Assembly: GCF_029784165.1 (NCBI RefSeq)
Contig: NC_073696.1
Span: 247,747,971 to 247,811,970 of the forward strand
Length of the DNA stretch: 64,000 nucleotides
DNA from: Wyeomyia smithii
Lineage: Eukaryota > Arthropoda > Insecta > Diptera > Culicidae
Reading direction: 5' to 3'
Part shown: positions 10,394 to 21,489 of the stretch, one piece after another
Position numbering within the stretch: the first letter of the stretch is position 1
How the letters are laid out: every line of letters begins with the position of its first letter
Notes under the pieces: generated by a model
The model's input: only the letters and a program-made list of their open reading frames with translations
What the model was told of the DNA's origin: nothing
The model's database searches: none
Made by a program: the position numbers and the translations under genes

Positions 10394-12790
10394 AAATGCC
10401 TTTTTTTCTGGAAGGCAGCATCATTTTATTTAGAAAAGTCGCCGTATTTTTAAACAGGCTGTCTCTACCTATAGTTGAACCTTTTTCCCCCTCCATGGGA
10501 AACGTAAAAACATCTACCAACAACTGCTTAACCGACACTCGGATTCACGTTCACGCGTTCCGATTCGTCATTATGCAAGAGATTTGAATTACACTTTCCA
10601 TAAACAACCGCTGCTCACCTGACCACGGGCGGGTGGCCGGGTGAAAGCACTCCGGAACACAGACTACTCATGCCAATTGAAGACCTCTGATCATTCAAAG
10701 CGACGATAATTGCCCAACTTTGTATTCAAATTGTTTTGATACTCTGTTTCGGGTGAGTTTATTCGATTGCGGCAAGCAAATCCGCTCAGTCGAGTATAGA
10801 TTATATTTTGATGAGTTTTGATTCGTTGATGTTGCCGCCACCCCACGCGAAATGCGTTGTTGTCGTTGTTGGTTCGCGATGGAGCGGAAATTGGTTCTCG
10901 TGGGGAGGCGCGTGCGATGGGGTGGGCGATGAGGCGCCGCGGGCGACCGTTTGAACAGACGTTTGTTTTGTTGGTCGCGTGGCACTGGCACTGGTGCAAC
11001 GAGAGCGCGTTAATCCCTGATGACGATGTGAAGCTTGCGATGCTTTGAAGTTGATTTCAGCAGGTGTCCTCGATTGCAATCAACACAATAGCGATAGCGT
11101 AGCTTTTGAAAGGATATTTTTCAGAGAGGTCCGAGCGTAGAACTTCCGCTTGGGAGGGGGTTTTAAACCAGATTAGAGGCTTTGTTTTTGATCATGAGAA
11201 TAGACTAGAAATACGTTAAAACAGTGTCTAGCGCCAGTAAAAACCTGGAATCATCATAAAAACCCGGAAATTTTGATTATTTAAAAAGAATTCTATGCTT
11301 GAAATCAATTTAACACCAGGAAAATTATTTAATTTCGGATACACTTTTTCAAGACACCAAATTTTTAGATTAAAATTTTTTTATAGATAATAATTTTTCA
11401 CTCATATCAGGCTTAGAAAATGGAGTAGTTTTCAAAGCTGTAATACATTTTATCCAGATCACTGTAGCTCAGAAACCTTTGTTTGCTTGTCAAAGAACTA
11501 GTATTGCTTAAAAAGCATGTTTTAAACTGGTTTGTTAACCCGAGGCATGACCTGATGGAACACTGACCTTGCAAATCGCGCAAAAATGTTGAAAGGCTTG
11601 CAAACATGTTTCTGGTGTAAAAGTAACTAGCAGACTTAACAAAGTTTTAGCAAAGTCTAGAATAAACTTCATTAGTTCCTAGTACGAATGATGATAATGT
11701 TATACAATCCCAGTATGTTTAGAACTGAAACAGTCTGATCCTACCGATCTTTTTTCTGCTCCTTCCGGCACTTGGATGATAGCTCGTTTGCTCAGTTTGG
11801 GCTCGCGATGCAATCGACCAATTTTGCATAAGAAATGCTACATTCCAGGTTGCCAGTCCAGCGGCTTCTAATTGGAGGGAATTTGGGTTCATTTTTTCCC
11901 AGTGTGCAGCGGGTTGCGCCAGTATAAGCTAGCTTTCTGAATTTGCTTTCGGCCTAAACAAAACACTTGCCCGGTTGATCTTATGTCTTATATGCAGTAG
12001 CGCGGTATTTTTCAGTGTGTGTTGTCAGAATGCCCTCACTATCGGGGCAGCACAAAGGTTACGATCAGCATATCCGATTTAGAACAGCAAACTGACCTTA
12101 TCAAGGCAACAAGTAATTGAAGATTAATTATTCTTTCAAACGGTCTCAAGCGCTAGATTTTAAAGTAAATGCTTTCTCATTGAGTTCAGACCACTGATCG
12201 TATATTTATGTGTAAATTACAAGCCGATCCGAGTGGAATGTGAGAAGTACAGGAATTGATGACGATTTGGGAAATTGATTAGTATAAATAGGTTGATAGA
12301 TATGGAGTTTTCCATAACCCCGTGAAGTTTCTCTATCACAGAAATATATTTCTTACTCCAGCACAGCACAAAACGTCTCTTACTCCAAGTAGTGCAGTAT
12401 TATGTATTTTGCAGATATAATATTCTCATACAGTAGACTCTCGGCGTTATAGTATATGTAGCTCTACGTCGGTTATGCGGTAGTATCTTGGATACAACCT
12501 CCTACTTTTTTTCTCCTAACACAATATAAAAACTTTGGGTCATTCATCAGTGATGTTACAAATTCAAAAATCCACAAAAAAGAAATGATTTATTCAGATG
12601 AAGAAGTCTAATTATTTATTAATATAAAATATTATTAATTAATTACGGGTCATCCAGAAATATCCTATTATCCGTAGATAACGGGACATTCATGTTTAGC
12701 GGGTCTTCCATAGATAACAGGTCATTGATAGATAACAGGCCACCCATATATTACGTACACTAATAAAAACAATAGATGCAGTATCTATTA
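10394..12790. other. Non-coding stretch with a GC-richer island at about 10600-11060
   Basis: The island contains several overlapping open frames on both strands without domains and may be regulatory. The remainder is AT-rich. Near 12650-12760 the motif AGATAAC followed by GGG/CAGG recurs several times as a loose, decayed tandem repeat. Confidence 0.3.
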
Positions 12791-13032
12791 GGGTAATCAC
12801 TCCATTATTCATCTCAACAGCTTGGTGCACCTATGTTCATCTTATTTCTCTCATTTGTCCAATTTACCGTCAAATTGCTACAAATTTTTGAAAGTAAATC
12901 TGTTTGCTTCTCGATTTTATCTAGTGGCTGAAAGTTTTACGTTGAAAACATGGTAAAACTTGACGATAAATTGATCAAAAAGGCGTGATGAGATGAATAT
13001 AGGTACTGAGATGAATATAGGAGCGGTTACCC
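12791..13032. mobile_element. TA-MITE, family A, copy 1 (242 bp)
   Basis: Terminal inverted repeats GGGTAATCACTCC and GGAGCGGTTACCC, flanked by TA on both sides (12789-12790, 13033-13034). No coding capacity. A second copy of exactly the same length lies at 61677-61918. Confidence 0.88.
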
Positions 13033-13085
13033 TATGTGAAATTTTTCGAAATGAATTTAAAGTTGGTTAAAACAAATGTTTTTAT

Positions 13086-15180
13086 TTACACAAAAGTCTG
13101 GATTTGAATGCATGGTTGTATGTATGTTTCAGCATAACTCTTGAATGCCTGAAGCGATTAACACCAAAATTGGCATGCGAGTTCTTTTTACAAAGAAGAC
13201 GTATTTAAAAAGGGAAGGGGTAACCTCCTCCTCCCTGCCGCAATTAATGGAGAAGTCAAGATTTTCCATTCATAATGGGAATATAATGATTGAATTCGAT
13301 TATTTTCAGGACCTTGGTTTTGTCTGGAGACCGGAAGTTGATGTCTGGAGACAAAAACATGATGTTCGACACCCATTCTAAAACCCAAGATAGATGGCGA
13401 CTTCCGATTTCTGGAAATTGTATAAAACTGCGTTAAACATTCACAATTTCTCCAGTGTTGTTTTTTCCAGAACCAAGCCAAAAATCGGTGTCCGACATGT
13501 TAAAATACAACATGGCGGCTTCCGATTTCTGGAATTTCGTGAACATCGAATAAATTCTGAAATATGAGTATTTTTTGGAATGGGATTATGTCTGAAGACC
13601 AAATATCGATATTCGAAGTTATTTTCAAGTAAAATCAAAGAAAATGTTTCATGAATCGATGTCCGACGACATTCCAAAATTCAATATGGAGACTGGTATC
13701 TATAACTCAGACTATGTGCAGTGACTGAAAATCAATGCTCGATGCCATTTTGGAATCCAAGATTACGACTTCTGTTTGAAGAAAGCTGTGGGAAGCTAAA
13801 GAAAATATAAAATAACTTTGTATTCTCGAAACCGGGATGACGATACACAACGAAAATTGATTCCAACAGTTTAGCCACTTTGTGGTTGTTTTTCTACATT
13901 GGAAGTGATTCAAAACTTGAAGCAAAATGTGAGGAAAATAGTCCTCTTATCTCTGAATTGTTGTTAGATGCATCTCGATAAAAGTCAAGAATACATAGCA
14001 TAACTTTTGAACGCTTGAACCGATTTCCGCCATAATATAATGGGATATAATTGATGAAAAGGTCAAGAATCTACATGCATTATGAAAACTTTTTGAATGT
14101 GTTCGATAATTTAGTCCTCGGTCATGTCTAGAGAGATCGAAAGTTAATGTCTAATAGGGTGGGGTAAAGTGATCGATTTTCCAGAACCAAGTTTTTTTTT
14201 GTTTCTTTTTGGGGCCACAAGCAACCCCAAACTTACCCGAAGTCGATTGGTTTTGTCTCCGCTTGGCGCATTGATGAAATGGTATGAAAATTTATATGGG
14301 AAAATTTACTTTTTTGCATTTACCTTTCTAGAGAGCTTAATAATGATCTAATAATGCACTACATTATGTTAAAGTATAGTATTTCAAATGCCTAACAACT
14401 CTGCAAAATATAAATTCTCGAATAAATAATTCGATAAATTCGATAAATTCAGGATTGTTTGAGGCCCCAAAAAGAACAAAAAAAAAGTTGGTTCTGGCTT
14501 TCTACTATCAAGTTTCGTTTTTCCATATAACGATTCCCCACCCTAATGTCTAAAGACCGGAACACGATGTTCGACACTATATTTAAATTTCAAGATGGTG
14601 CAAATCTTCTAGAACCAGAATAACGGAAATTCCCCAATATAGACTTTTTGAAATGATTTTTAGACGTCGTTCAGACACCGAGGTATGAACCTTTATGAAC
14701 CCAAGATTTCGTTCTCTATAAAGCTGAGTGAAATTGAGGAAAATGCTTAAATACTCCCTAATATTGGTAGTTCTGGAGCTGTCATGACACCAAAAAAATC
14801 AAAAATGCTGCACAACGGTTTCGGTTTACCTAGAAAAAAAAATATTTTTAAAACTAGAGCTATGCCAAGAAACTGAAAATCAATGTCCGATGCTAATATT
14901 TAAAAAAAATAAGATCAAGAACAAATTAAATTGAACAGGCTTCTGGAATCTATCTATATGAAAGTGAAAGTGAATTTGAATGCATGATCTATCGTTCCTC
15001 CGTAACAGCCAGACCTGTTTCCATCAAATTGGCACTAGTTTTTTTTTCTACATAAGTGAATGGTTATGCCAAAAGGTTTCTCAACGATGGATGTAACTCC
15101 TGCGTAAGAAATTTAGGTGTATTTGAATGTTTTCACATGGTTTTGAAAAAAAAACACAGAACGCGCTCAGATGAGCCCCC
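13086..15180 (+). repeat. Diverged tandem-like repeat block
   Basis: Phrases such as GATGTCCGACACCATT, CCAAGATGGCGACTTCCG and AGACCGGAA recur with many mutations at about 13330, 13390, 13490, 13620, 13740, 14120, 14560 and 14880. This suggests an old repeat with a unit of 100-200 bp. The block is interrupted by the MITE at 14155-14545. A Helitron-like opening (TCTATCTATATGAAA) at about 14949 may mark another element's start, but no matching 3' hairpin was found. Confidence 0.5.
14155..14545. mobile_element. MITE with 8-bp target duplication (family B)
   Basis: 391 bp. Termini are TAGGGTGGGG and CCCCACCCTA, flanked by the exact 8-mer ATGTCTAA (14147-14154 and 14546-14553). The two halves are long inverted repeats of each other: CAGAACCAA followed by a T run, and GGGGCC near 14210 mirrored near 14465. 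It can fold into a hairpin. No coding capacity. A partial copy lies at 39165-39300. Confidence 0.88.
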
Positions 15181-15208
15181 CATCACAAATGTTACACTGT
15201 GTGAGGCC

Positions 15209-17313
15209 TAGAGTGGCCATATTTTATATGGCCGTTTTTTAAACTATCGATCTTAATGAGCGCTGGGCTGAAAAAGTTTCCTTTTGACCTCTACAATAAG
15301 CCACGAAAATTTGAAGTTGATCGGAGTATATTTAATGGACCCACAAAGCGCTTATATTTTAGAAATCGATTTACATGAAAATTGTACGGAGTTTTTTCTT
15401 TTTTTAACATATATATCTTGATAAACGTATTCAAATACACTTGTATTTTTATAAAACCGTTATATTATTGTTCTAATTTATGTTTAAAATATTTTAAAAC
15501 TTTTGATGTTTGTTAAAAAGATCGGATTTTGAATGAGGTGGGTATTTTTACGGTATGAACCAACTACATGCAATATAAACTGAAGTTCGTCTTAATTATG
15601 TGTTGGAACACAGTTAGAATTTTTCATGAATTTAACACCATGTTCTCTGGCGTCGTTTAAAGCGAATGATTTTTGAATAAAGTGTGCTATTCCCCATTAT
15701 TTTTCTATTCGGCTGGGTCACGGTCGAAAAAATCAATATTAAGTTCAAAATTCGAAAAGAAAGCATTGGTTTTGTATAAAACGAGATGGGATTAATAACA
15801 TACATTCGACATCAGCTATTTAAGGCCAAACGGTATTCAAACCAAAAATGGCCGCCTTCGAGCCACCACTTTGAATTTTCAAAGGCACAAGACTCGGTAA
15901 CAAGTAACGCGTCATCTGTGAAAAGGCTGTTTTATGTTTGCTGTGGTGAAGCAAACATAAAATAGCGTTTTCACAGGGAGTGCATTATTTATTTCCGAGT
16001 CCTGTGCTTCTAAAAATACGAAGTGGTGGCTCAAAATTGGCTGTTATTGGCTTCAACACCGTTTCACCTTAAGGACCATTCGCTTTTATTTGCCTGATCA
16101 TTTTTTGTTTATATTCAAGCTTAAATACCACAAGCGATTCTTCATCTTTTCAGTTACAGCGTCTGAGACGACTATCAATTTCGGCATAAGCGAAAGAATC
16201 ACGTAGAAAATTCATAACTTGATAAATACATTAGCCAGCACTCGTACATCCGAAAAACACTTGAATGTGAAGTTTGACTACCAACAGGGACATGTCTTGA
16301 ATGCAATTTATGGTCAATGATCAGAACTTTTGGATCATTGAAGCTGTGAGTGACTTGATTGGCTGTGAATGAGTTGATTTCGTTTGATGCTCTTGTAAAA
16401 CGGTTAAAGACAAGTGTTTGAAGTCCGATGCTCTTGCCATGTAATATATTTTGCATAAAAGTTCATAGAAATGAAGAGGACAAGTAATATTTTTTAATTT
16501 TCGAAACTTTTCCGAAATATTTCGATCCACTAGCGTATTATGAACTTCTTAGGCGATATTTTTGCCGTAGCTTGAATCTATTTTGAGTGCACCCAAGAAC
16601 TTTGCACTTTCATCAAAACTCTGAGAATTGCTATTCGATCAACAGGAGATCTACCGACCGTATTTGATAAAATTCGCCATCGTAGTGCATTCAGATCACT
16701 AGTGCTGAACTGTTTCATAGAAAATAATAATAATAATAATATTCAAAATAACATTAAATCCATACAAAAAGTTCTTAATAATTTTAATAATTTTGCTACA
16801 CCAATCCGATTGTGGCGGTTCACTTCACGCAGTTGCAGCAATGAAGTACGATTGAGGATATAATCACTGAATGGCAGTTTCAAAACCTCTAACGAATATG
16901 AGAGGTCATTCATTCATTACGTACTAAGTAGAAGGGGATATTCAACGAAGAGTTCCATTGCTCGAGGCCCCCATGCAAAATTGCGTTATTTATGGGTGCG
17001 AGGTGTTCAGAATTGCTATAATTTAGCGTTACGAAATATGTGAATGTCCCTAACGATATGATTTTATAATTGAAGAGTATTTCGTCGCAAAATATACAAC
17101 TATTTTAAGAAACTAAGGCGAAAATTCCAAAAAGAGTTAAAAACAACAGTTCTTATGAGAATCTATTATTTTTTAAATATAAGCGTTTTGTAGGTCCATT
17201 TAATGAACTCGGATCAACTTCAAATTTTCATGGCTTATTTTTGGAGTAAAAAGGAAACGTTTTCCGCCCGGCGCTCATCGAATTCGCATGATGTTACAAA
17301 AATTGCCACTCTA
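15209..17313. mobile_element. Non-autonomous DNA element with about 160-bp TIRs and 8-bp duplication (family C)
   Basis: 2,105 bp. Ends are TAGAGTGGC and GCCACTCTA, flanked by the exact 8-mer GTGAGGCC (15201-15208 and 17314-17321). The terminal arms, about 15209-15370 and 17155-17313, are diverged inverted repeats (GAGCGCTGGGC versus GATGAGCGCCGGGC; AAATTTGAAGTTGATC in both). No transposase is visible inside. It carries a smaller palindrome at 15824-16074 and an AAT microsatellite near 16725. Confidence 0.85.
15824..16074. repeat. Hairpin-forming palindromic element nested in family C
   Basis: The left half (TTAAGGCCAAACGGTATTC ... GAGCCACCACTT ... TTTTATGTTTGC) is mirrored by the right half (GCAAACATAAAA ... 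AAGTGGTGGCTC ... CCTTAA), with the turn near 15945-15950. It looks like a separate palindromic MITE inserted in the larger element. Confidence 0.75.
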
Positions 17314-17906
17314 GTGAGGCCACCATATAATACATATTGCATTACGTGGAATGCGGGGGGAGGAGTATATTAAAAATTTGCCAAATTCCGCGCTACGTAA
17401 TGTAAAAATCAAGTAAATGTTACGAGGTTAAAAAAAGTTAAAAAATCATTTTTTCCATGGACACATTTGTGAACTGGTTTTAAACAAAAATGTTAAATAA
17501 ATTGCCAATGTGCCGCAGCAAAAAAAAACTGAAGAAAAATAAATTCAGTATTTTTGTGTGGGGGCATGTTGACAGACTAATATCCGATCATATTATTATT
17601 TTTACTGATGGAAAAGCTGGAGTCAGAGTTTACTCGTTCGAATTAGAATTGCTTCAGGCTCACACAATTCTAGGTCAAAGCTGATCATTACACGTTGCAT
17701 TTAAAGTATACGTGATGCTCCAATTAAGTCAATTGAAATGTGCGATCAATTCCATACTATTTATGCTTTATGCTATGCTTCCATACTATTTATGCTTTTG
17801 CTTGCACAGTGGTACAGAACGACAATTTAGGCGGACATGGGGTTTTCGATACGATTTTGTGAGTTTACAGCCATACTTTCTATGGAGAAGTAGCTTCTTA
17901 TAAATA

Positions 17907-19543
17907 CAGTGCTGTTCGAAAAAATAGCAGTGGCTCACGTTTTCTTCAAATGTGACTAGTATTCTTCTAGTTTATGTAATTTATTTCGATTCGCATCTGA
18001 TAAATAATCTTTATAAATGAAGTGACAAAAACATATTTAGTTTTGGTTTAAATAAACAATGGTTTGCTCAGATGATTCTAAAGTTTATTTCCAACATGTT
18101 CGAAATAATAGCAGCATAAACGATACATCAACAGAAGTACCAAATTTAACTAACAATTCAACGCTTTCATTATTTAAAGCTTGTTGTTAGAGTTAGTATT
18201 TTGTAGTGTATCCGTTATTTTTTATCACAGCTGCACATCTTCGCGGCATTGAATCTACAAGCTTCTTGCACCTTGTGATAGGTATTTCTGACCACGCACG
18301 CTGAACTACAGCCCAAAGTTGCTCCGTATTTGTCGGCATAGCTCCATAAACTGCCCGTTTGACGTCGCCCCACAAGTTTTCGATTGGGTTTAGCTCAGGT
18401 GACTGAGCTGGCCAACCCATCAGATCAATGTTGTTGTCTTGAAACTATGTGTTTGCATGTCTGCTTGTATGTTTTGGATCATTGTCTTGTTGGAAGACCC
18501 ATTTCAAGGGCAGTTCCTCCTCTTTGTACGGCAGCATGATATTTTGCAGTGTTTCAACATAGCCGATCCCTGGTATATGATGTATAGGTCCTACACCGTT
18601 GTACGAAAAACATCCCCATACATTGATTTTAGCACCTCCATGTTTTACCGTCTTAACAGTGAACTGAGGTAAATATTCTGTACTCGGTGGACGTCTAACG
18701 AATATACGCTTTCCACCCATGCCAAACAGTACTATTTTGCTTTCATCCGTCCTCAGAATATTTCTCCATTTTTCGATAGGCCAATTAACGTGAACTTTGG
18801 CGAAACTTAGTCGATTCTGTATGTGACGTGATTTCAGTAGAGGTACTTTTCTCGGGCTTCTCGCGCGCAGATCAGCTTCAATCAAACCTTCTCTGATTGT
18901 TGACGTGCATATGGGAAGATTTAGCACATCTTTCAGTGTCCTTGAACTGATATGCGGGTGCTTTTTAACCATCTGGACGATTTGACGATCAGTTTTTGCA
19001 GATGTTGCTCGCTTTCTGCCGCGAGTTTCACTCTTGGGTTTCCAATGTAGTGCATTGTACACCTTCTTAGCAGAGCAGTCTAAAATTTCCTGCACTTCAC
19101 GGTATGTTTTTCCTCTTGAAATAAGCTGTTTGATGCTATCTCGTTCTTCGACAGAGCAATGCTTTGAGCGTCCCATCTTCCTAAAAAATAACAGATCTCT
19201 GGTACTTTTTAATTTGATTAAATAACAAGTTTCATTTACACTTTCGACTTCACAACAAAAACCTATTAGCTATAATTGAGTATCTTCGAGAACTTGGCGT
19301 AATGAAGTTGTTTTATATAGGCACTGCTATTTTTAATAACAACCAGAAATGTTCGACTGGTGAAAAAAACAATTGGATTCTGAGAACAAATGACTATAGG
19401 ATGAACACAATAGCACTTCACACTTTTCATTCGCTACCACATCTTCGTGCACGTTTAAAGTCTGTCATGAATTACACTCACACAAGTACACAATAAATAT
19501 CAACTACACTTATTTGCACTGCTATTATTTCGAACAGCACTGT
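17907..19543 (-). mobile_element. Tc1-like DNA transposon, near-complete
   Basis: 1,637 bp, flanked by TA (17905-17906 and 19544-19545). The 26-bp terminal repeats begin CAGTGCTGTTCGAAA and differ at one base. Inner copies of the terminal motif lie in the same orientation about 190 bp in from each end (about 18098-18114 and about 19320-19337). This gives an IR/DR layout like that of Sleeping Beauty-type elements. The intact target site is preserved in the opposite palindrome arm, so the insertion point is certain. Confidence 0.93.
18193..19176 (-). pseudogene. Tc1 transposase, one in-frame stop
   Basis: Starts at 19176 (MGRSKHCSVEERDSIKQL). An N-terminal helix-turn-helix pair with an AT-hook-like RGRKR precedes the catalytic domain. 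The DDE residues sit in LRTDESKIV, FQQDNDPKHTS and LNPIENLWG, and the second D and the E are 34 residues apart, giving a DD34E signature. One stop (TAG at about 18442-18444) falls where the family normally has Trp before FQDNN. Otherwise the frame is continuous over about 328 codons, close to the usual Tc1 length of about 340. A single mutation seems to have killed this copy. Confidence 0.92.
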
Positions 19544-19555
19544 AGGTCTACATAC

Positions 19556-19850
19556 CCGAGCAGTTGCATAGTTGGTAAAATAACAAAAAATAATACCAAC
19601 ATATTGTTCCTCCAAGACTATATAAATAACAAAGCTTGATATTTCAATAACAAATCAATAATTTGCATTAAAAATAACGAAAATGGCAGATTCAGATATT
19701 TTTAACTTATTGAAAACTGAATGCTTAACTGAATATATTATAAATAATCAATAACAAATAATTTTCACCTAAAACTTTCTTTTAATCAGATATTTTAAAA
19801 TCACCTCAAATATCTTATTGAAGGCATTTTGTTATGCTCTCCTGCCCGGG
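19556..19850. mobile_element. TA-MITE nested in the palindrome (295 bp)
   Basis: Termini CCCGAGCAG and CTCCTGCCCGGG, flanked by TA. The undisturbed site (ACATATACACTG) is readable in the opposite palindrome arm near 20806-20818, confirming the boundaries. AT-rich, non-coding. Confidence 0.75.
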
Positions 19851-20904
19851 TATACACTGAAATGAAAATTAGGGTGGTCCTTAAACCTGCAAAATAGATC
19901 ACCTAAAATTTTTGTTTGTGAAAAAAATGTTGAACTATCTTTGACAAAGTTTTAGATCACTTGATTTTAAGCAATTTTGTAGAAGACTACTTTTTTGTAG
20001 CTCTCGAATTGACAGAATTAGAGCAATTCTGCTTTGGGTCGCTCTGAAAAAACAGTTTTTTCGCTCTATTATTTTTATTTCAATTTTCTCAGTAATGTTG
20101 AGTTCGGACAACTTTTAGAACTTCAAAAGACGCATCTTTTGGTTGCTAAACTTCAAAGATATCTTTTACGGGTGAAGAGTTATTATTGTTTTAATTTACG
20201 AAATACGTTCTTTTCAAAAGTTGATATCTCTGAATGGGGCAAATGAAAAAAATATCTTCTGGTTTTATTTGGAAGAGCAACTCGTCTACTTTATCATATG
20301 AAAAAATTGGAGAGATACTTTTTCTTGAAATTTAATAAAACTAGTTTGAATCTGCTAATGATATGTATGTATGATAAAGTAAAAGAGTTGCTTTTCCAAA
20401 TAAAACCAGAAGATATTTTTTTTCATTTGCCCCATTCAACTTTTGAAAAGAACGTATTTCGAAAATTAAAACAATAATAACTCTTCACCCGTAAAAGATA
20501 TCTTTGAAGTTTAGCAACCTAGAGATGCGTTTTTTGAAGTTCTAAAAGTTGTCCGAACTCAACTTCACTGAGAAATTTGTAATAAAAATAATAGAGCAAA
20601 AAAATTGTTTTTTCAGAGCCACCCTAAGCAGAATTGCTCTAATTCTGTCAATTCGAGAGCTACGAAAAAGTAGTCTACTACAAAATTGCTTAAAATCAAG
20701 TGATCTACAACTTTGTCAAAGATAGTTTAACATTTTTTTTTCACAAACAAAAATTTTAGGTGTTCTATTTTGCAGATTTAAGGACCACCCTAATTTTCAT
20801 TTCAGTGTATATGTAGACCTATTTATAAGAAGCTACTTCTCTATAGAAAGTATGGCAAATTTTCTGGTAGAAACGCTGGCCAATAGGTAGAAGTTAATTT
20901 ACTT

Positions 20905-21112
20905 TATTTCACTTACTTTATTGGCCGACGGACCGTTACCGGTCTAGGGCTGAACGAATTAGAGATGTCCAGCTTCTTCTATCTTGGGCAGCCGTTCTCC
21001 AGTCACCTTGTACACCAGCAGATCGTGCATCTTCTTCCACCGCGCACATCCACCGAGTGCGAGGCCTACCACGAAGTCCCGGTTCTCTGCTTGTTCGGAT
21101 CCAAACGGAGAA
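20905..21112 (-). mobile_element. RTE-clade LINE, 3' end
   Basis: Very close to 47205-47400 at the DNA level (CGGACCGTT, CCGGTCTAGGGC, GAACGAATTAGAGATGTCC) and carries the same ACTTACTTT tail. It is cut off from the element body at 21490 by about 380 bp of different sequence. Confidence 0.8.
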
Positions 21113-21489
21113 GAATTTGTATCAGCTTTCTGTTGTAACAGTAGCGGCAGGATCTAACTATAAATTTATTTTAATGTTAGGTTAGTTAGGTTCCCGTAAC
21201 CGTACAAATTTTTAATTTATTTGAAACCTACAACTAACGCTGTTGAATTCAATTTAAGTTTTATAATTTTTTTCCTACATGTATTTAAGTAATTCAACCC
21301 ATAGTATCTGATTCTCTAATTCGATTATACATTCCTTAACTCACTGACGTGACGTCTAATCTCTAAGTAAACCAAATATAAAAGAGTCAAATTGATTTTT
21401 TTTATTTATTTATTTATTTCATCGTTGTGACAGTTATTTATTATCATCGTTGTGACAGTTGTCAGCTTCTATCTATCTGCCAATATCAT
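21113..21489. other. Sequence replacing part of the RTE element
   Basis: Where the 47-kb copy has about 300 bp coding for the region between the reverse transcriptase and the C-terminus, this copy has unrelated AT-rich DNA, with an ATTTATTT run and a duplicated ATCGTTGTGACAGTT near 21420-21460. It could be a secondary insertion with deletion. Confidence 0.5.

Larger units (their letters stand above)
17870..20856. mobile_element. Long palindromic element, interrupted by two insertions
   Basis: The outer left sequence CCATACTTTCTATGGAG ... TTATAAATA is mirrored at 20820-20856, and GGTCTACATA at about 19546 is mirrored by TATGTAGACC near 20815. The inner arms, 19853-20303 and 20365-20806, are long near-perfect inverted repeats with TAGGGTGGTCC and GGACCACCCTA inside. 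Joining the pieces after removing the Tc1 element (17907-19543) and the small MITE (19556-19850) gives an approximately 1.05-kb palindrome with a spacer of about 60 bp. No coding capacity. Confidence 0.8.

Noticed and set aside
14949..15000. Helitron 5' end (TCTATCTATATGAAA)
   Set aside because: No 3' hairpin with CTRR end or A/T insertion site could be located; left as a remark only.
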